A DNA stretch of 54,409 nt, from NCBI GenBank assembly GCA_003565555.1, contig PXBH01000073.1, positions 1-54,409 on the forward strand. Reading direction: 5' to 3'. The position numbers and the translations under genes are program-made. Shown one piece after another: positions 51,384 to 54,409 of this stretch. Positions within the stretch are counted from its first letter, which is position 1. Each line of letters begins with the position of its first letter. The stretch is from Cryomorphaceae bacterium (lineage in GTDB: Bacteria; Bacteroidota; Bacteroidia; Flavobacteriales_D; Cryomorphaceae). Under the pieces are notes generated by a model that was not told where the DNA came from, ran no database searches, and saw only the letters and a list, made by a program, of their open reading frames with translations.

Positions 51384-52112
51384 TCACACGTCAGACGCTC
51401 CCGCGGTGAGGGCATCTTCGATCTCAGGCACAGTGAGGGCATCTTCCGAACGGTAGGCCCCGGATGCGGTGCGGCGCAGCGCGATGAGGTGGGCGCCGCA
51501 GCCCAAAATTTCGCCGAGATCGCGGGCCAAAGCACGGATGTAGGTACCCGAAGTACAGGTGACGGAAAAATCGACTTCCGGAAAGCGGGCGGCATCGGTT
51601 TGAAAATCTGAAATCTCTACCTCCCGCGCTTTCAGCTCCACCGTTTTTCCCGCACGGGCGGAGAGGTAGGCCCGCTTCCCGTCCACCAGCTTGGCAGAAA
51701 ACTGCGGCGGCATCTGCATGGATACCCCGCTCAGCTTCTCGGCAGCGGCCCGAACGTCCTCAGCCGTGATGCCTTCGACGGAAGTGCTGCGGTCAACCTC
51801 GGTTTCCAAATCAAAGGAAGGTGTGGTCTCGCCGAGCCTGAATGACCCCGTGTAGGTCTTTCGGTCGAGGGTGAGTTCGGTGATCTTCTTGGTGTACCTT
51901 CCGGTGCAGAGCACCAAAAGCCCCGTGGCCAGCGGATCGAGGGTCCCCGCATGGCCCACCTTGATCTTTTTCAGCCCGAATTTTTTCCGGATCAGGTAGC
52001 GCACCTTTTTCACCACGTCAAAGGAAGTCCATCCCAAGGGCTTGTCCGCAAGGAGCAGGGTGCCGTTTTGGAAATCTTCGGCAGTGCGTTTCTTCAGTTC
52101 TTCTGCGGTCAT
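51384..52112 (-). CDS. truB: tRNA pseudouridine-55 synthase
   Basis: 242 residues from the ATG at 52112 ([14 protein letters not shown]), just after the uppP stop; an ATG at 52133 would overlap upp[17 protein letters not shown] and [18 protein letters not shown] (with the catalytic Asp) define the TruB family. YTGSFRLG and [14 protein letters not shown] follow. It converts U55 to pseudouridine in the T loop of tRNAs. It is part of the ftsX-DUF3098-uppP-truB-queA run on this strand. Confidence 0.95.
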   Translation of the reverse strand: MTAEELKKRTAEDFQNGTLLLADKPLGWTSFDVVKKVRYLIRKKFGLKKIKVGHAGTLDPLATGLLVLCTGRYTKKITELTLDRKTYTGSFRLGETTPSFDLETEVDRSTSVEGITAEDVRAAAEKLSGVSMQMPPQFSAKLVDGKRAYLSARAGKTVELKAREVEISDFQTDAARFPEVDFSVTCTSGTYIRALARDLGEILGCGAHLIALRRTASGAYRSEDALTVPEIEDALTAGASDV

Positions 52113-52113
52113 C

Positions 52114-52911
52114 TCACGCGAAAAAGGCCACATAGAGCACCGCTCCGGTACCGACGAGGAAACAGTAATAAGAGAAGTACTTAAGCTTGCTTCGCTTGAC
52201 CAGGGCGATCATCCACCGGCAGGCGAAGAGCCCGGCAATGAATGCGGCGATAAATCCCGCTATGAGGCTGCCGCCGTCTGTGGTCGATGCAGCCAAATCA
52301 CCCGAGACCACGTCTTTGGCGATTTTTCCCAAAATCAAAGGCACCACCATCAGGAAGGAAAAACGCGCCGCCCGCTCACGGTCAATGCGCAACAATACGG
52401 ATGAAGAGATGGTTGCCCCGGACCGCGAAATTCCCGGAAGGATGGCCACCGCCTGCGATATGCCGATGATCACAGCATTGAGCGGGCCCACGTCCTTGTC
52501 GGTTTTCGCTGCCTTATCCGCCAGGAAGAGCAGGAGGCCCGTCACGAAAAGCATCATTCCCACAAGGAGAATGTTTTTGTCAAACAGCATTTCGAGTTCT
52601 TCTTCGAAAAACAGGCCGACGAATGCCGCGGGCACCATGGAAATCACCACGTAGAGCGCAAAACGCCACGAAGCGTTGTTTTCAAATTTGAGCAAGCCCG
52701 TCAGAATTTCCGCGATGTCTTTCCGATACACCACTACGGTACTCAATGCGGTGGCGGCGTGCAGCACCACGGTCATCATCATGCTTTCGGAGGGTACGGA
52801 CTCGTCTCCGAGCATGGCTTTGGCCAGCTCGAGGTGACCGCTGCTGCTCACGGGCAGAAACTCAGTGAGCCCCTGAACGATGCCGAGAATAATTGCCTCG
52901 AGAATGCCCAT
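52114..52911 (-). CDS. uppP: Undecaprenyl-diphosphate phosphatase
   Basis: 265 residues, almost all membrane helices (seven to eight). The conserved active-site regions are GLTEFLPVSSSGHLE near the N-terminus and LPGISRSGATIS in the middle, both complete. It dephosphorylates undecaprenyl diphosphate on the outer face of the membrane, recycling the lipid carrier for peptidoglycan and surface polysaccharide. It starts 4 bp after the DUF3098 stop. Its carrier is a product of the isoprenoid pathway encoded partly in this window. Confidence 0.96.
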   Translation of the reverse strand: MGILEAIILGIVQGLTEFLPVSSSGHLELAKAMLGDESVPSESMMMTVVLHAATALSTVVVYRKDIAEILTGLLKFENNASWRFALYVVISMVPAAFVGLFFEEELEMLFDKNILLVGMMLFVTGLLLFLADKAAKTDKDVGPLNAVIIGISQAVAILPGISRSGATISSSVLLRIDRERAARFSFLMVVPLILGKIAKDVVSGDLAASTTDGGSLIAGFIAAFIAGLFACRWMIALVKRSKLKYFSYYCFLVGTGAVLYVAFFA

Positions 52912-52915
52912 GCTT

Positions 52916-53191
52916 TCAGTCTGCTTTCTTCTCTTCCGAAGGGCGCTTCAAAATGGCGTAGAATATAGCGCCGTAGCCGATGAGCACCACAATAGGCGCC
53001 AAAGTGATTCGGCGAAAGCTGAAAATCTCCTCCGAAAACACTTCGGGGTCGTCGCTTCCGCCACCGATCATCAGGATGTAGCCCAAGAGGAGCACGGCAA
53101 TTCCGATGAGCAGAATTTTGTAGTTCTCGCGGCCGAAGGCGAATCCCGGCGGGGTGGCCCGCTGCTCGTTGCTGCTGTCGGTAGTAGTCAT
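52916..53191 (-). CDS. DUF3098-family small membrane protein
   Basis: 91 residues. After a polar start, FAFGRENYKILLIGIAVLLLG opens the family and begins the first helix (about 25-43). GGGSDDPEVFSEEIFSFRR is the conserved loop, and a second helix follows (about 62-81). DUF3098 proteins are restricted to Bacteroidota, to my knowledge, and typically lie between ftsX and uppP, as here, suggesting a role in envelope division or the lipid-carrier cycle. No function has been assigned. Confidence 0.9.
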   Translation of the reverse strand: MTTTDSSNEQRATPPGFAFGRENYKILLIGIAVLLLGYILMIGGGSDDPEVFSEEIFSFRRITLAPIVVLIGYGAIFYAILKRPSEEKKAD

Positions 53192-53204
53192 ACGTTCAAT
53201 AGGT

Positions 53205-54086
53205 TTAGTAAATTTTACGGGTGTCGGTGCGGAGGTAGCGCCTTACGGCAAAAAGGGTGGAAAGCCCGGAGATCACAATGCCCAGAAGCATGACCACCCC
53301 GAATAGCTGCACGAACATGAAGTAATCATCCTTGTTCATCTCGAAAAATTCGGGAACCTCACGCCTTACGCCGTAAAGAACGGCCAAAATCAGGAGAATG
53401 GCAATGAGCCCGGCATAGAGCCCCTTCATGATGCCCCCGAGGATGAAAGGTTTCTGAATAAAGGCCCCCGTGGCGCCCACCAGCTGCATACTGCGTATGA
53501 TAAAGCGCTTGGCGTAGATGGAAAGGCGGATGGTATTGTTGATCAGGGCCACGGCGATCAGAAGCAGTAAGAAGCTGAACCCGAGCAGCACCACGCCGAT
53601 TTTGTTCATATTGTTGTTGACCTCCCGAATCAGGTTGGGGCTGTAAGCCACCTCGGCCACTTCACTGTGTTCTGCGATGTGGCCGGCGATGATGTCTACG
53701 CTGTCCGGGTGGGCGTAATCTGCCGTGAGTCGCAGCTCGATGACCGCTTGGAGGGGGTTGTAGCCGAGAAAGGAAACAAAATCTTCTCCGAGGCTTTCGG
53801 AGAGGCGCGCGGCCCCTTCTTCTTTGTCCACGTAGACCGTATGTCGGGTGTATTGCTCGGCGTCGAGTTCCTTTTTGAGCCGCATAATGTCGGCTTCTCC
53901 GGCGGTATCGTCTAGGTAGATTTGCACCTCAATATTCTCCTTCACATAGCTCGAAAGCTTTTGGGCATTGAGGAGCAATACGCTGAGAATGCCCAGCATA
54001 AAGAGCACGAGCGAAATACCGATCACGGTCGACACCGCACTCGAACGGGCCCTGCGCTTGGCGTATTTGTCGGGAGTAGCTGCCAT
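53205..54086 (-). CDS. ftsX: Cell-division permease-like protein FtsX
   Basis: 293 residues. The first membrane helix is at about 22-42. A periplasmic domain follows (EVQIYLDDTAGEADIMRLKK to NLIREVNNNMNKIG, about 50-160), then three C-terminal helices (about 165-280) with NNTIRLSIYAKRFIIRSMQLVGA, the coupling-helix region of FtsX. With FtsE (not in the window) it forms an ABC-type complex that activates septal peptidoglycan hydrolases. It heads the minus-strand operon through ispD and is divergent from leuS. Confidence 0.94.
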   Translation of the reverse strand: MAATPDKYAKRRARSSAVSTVIGISLVLFMLGILSVLLLNAQKLSSYVKENIEVQIYLDDTAGEADIMRLKKELDAEQYTRHTVYVDKEEGAARLSESLGEDFVSFLGYNPLQAVIELRLTADYAHPDSVDIIAGHIAEHSEVAEVAYSPNLIREVNNNMNKIGVVLLGFSFLLLLIAVALINNTIRLSIYAKRFIIRSMQLVGATGAFIQKPFILGGIMKGLYAGLIAILLILAVLYGVRREVPEFFEMNKDDYFMFVQLFGVVMLLGIVISGLSTLFAVRRYLRTDTRKIY

Positions 54087-54221
54087 TTGAGGGTGCTAAA
54101 GTAAGCCTTGTGGAGAAATTGACGGCAACCGGCGGGAGAGAAACCGCGTTTCTGCGCTTTCCGGGCGACCCGCTCCCCATCCTTTCGTCGGGATAATCCG
54201 CCCGCCCGCTGCGATTTTCCC

Positions 54222-54229
54222 TACCTTTG
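54222..54229 (+). promoter_or_regulatory. -7 promoter element of leuS
   Basis: TACCTTTG fits TAnnTTTG exactly, 28 nt before the leuS ATG at 54258. Confidence 0.58.
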
Positions 54230-54257
54230 CGGCCGCAATACACCCCCCGAAGCCGTT

Positions 54258-54409
54258 ATGGAATACAACTTTGCAGACATTGAGAAAAAGTGGCAATCAC
54301 ACTGGGAAAAAACGCAAACCTACCGCGTGGATGAATCGACGGAGGGCAAGAAGTACTACGTCCTCGATATGTTTCCCTACCCCTCGGGCGCGGGACTCCA
54401 CGTGGGCCA
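54258..54409 (+). CDS. leuS: Leucyl-tRNA synthetase, N-terminal fragment
   Basis: The first 50 residues before the window edge read [16 protein letters not shown] and then [17 protein letters not shown], which includes the class I HIGH-type motif (LHVG). This is the standard LeuRS opening. The enzyme charges tRNA-Leu in the cytoplasm. The gene is cut by the window edge. Confidence 0.95.
   Translation, partial: MEYNFADIEKKWQSHWEKTQTYRVDESTEGKKYYVLDMFPYPSGAGLHVG

Overview
This 54.4 kb window looks like chromosomal DNA of a Bacteroidota bacterium, probably order Flavobacteriales. The reasons are: two large secreted proteins ending in the type B (CHU_C-like) type IX secretion sorting domain; many genes preceded by the Bacteroidota -7 promoter motif TAnnTTTG; the gene orders yceD-rpmF-fabH-accB-accC and ftsX-DUF3098-uppP-truB-queA; a DnaG whose zinc ligands are replaced; and lipoproteins with an acidic stretch after the lipid cysteine. 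Most of the window is housekeeping DNA, with short accessory insertions between core genes.

Layout. 1-80: start of asnS (minus strand). 200-1930: a three-gene HipBST-like toxin-antitoxin operon, with three copies of an inverted-repeat operator exactly 40 bp apart and a stack of terminator hairpins. 1949-2070: a tRNA-like element with an abnormally long variable region. 2243-4314: Lrp-type regulator, assimilatory APS/PAPS reductase (cysH) and a sugar-nucleotide epimerase, in close succession. 4331-7848: a probable metal-handling cassette. It has a 7-1-7 palindrome with the AATnATT core of Fur-family boxes, a small membrane-anchored Cys-motif protein, an MbnP-like lipoprotein, an MbnH-like di-heme lipoprotein and a CxxCxC outer-membrane barrel. 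7877-9664: lepA. 9914-17636: a small secreted protein and two giant T9SS cargo proteins around metF and ribE. 17979-22915: pdxA, then the yceD-rpmF-fabH-accB-accC fatty-acid cluster.

22881-24660 is a small genomic scar. The last 40 bp of accC and its terminator are repeated 785 bp downstream, with an ORF6N-domain gene between the copies; REP-like debris and an unclassified small gene follow. 24680-33411: dxs, then a TetR-controlled tripartite RND efflux operon. 33575-35293: a lipoprotein with ten Cys-rich repeats. 35448-41697: recJ, a MscS channel, dnaG, a MORN-like lipoprotein and a long-chain polyprenyl synthase. 41720-45090: a secreted protein of unknown function, a beta-barrel protein and rlmN. 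45153-49533: tandem paralogous 7TM-DISM/SpoIIE phosphatases. 49583-54086: ispD, queA, truB, uppP, DUF3098 and ftsX, all on the minus strand. 54258-54409: start of leuS.

Three groups of genes appear to work together. dxs, ispD, the polyprenyl synthase and uppP supply and recycle isoprenoid carriers. rlmN, queA, truB, lepA, yceD/rpmF and the partial asnS and leuS serve translation. The best candidates for under-described biology are the MbnP/MbnH cassette with its palindrome, the HipBST locus with its phased operators, the tRNA-like element and the accC-end duplication. All calls are from reading the sequence and recalled family knowledge; no database search was run.
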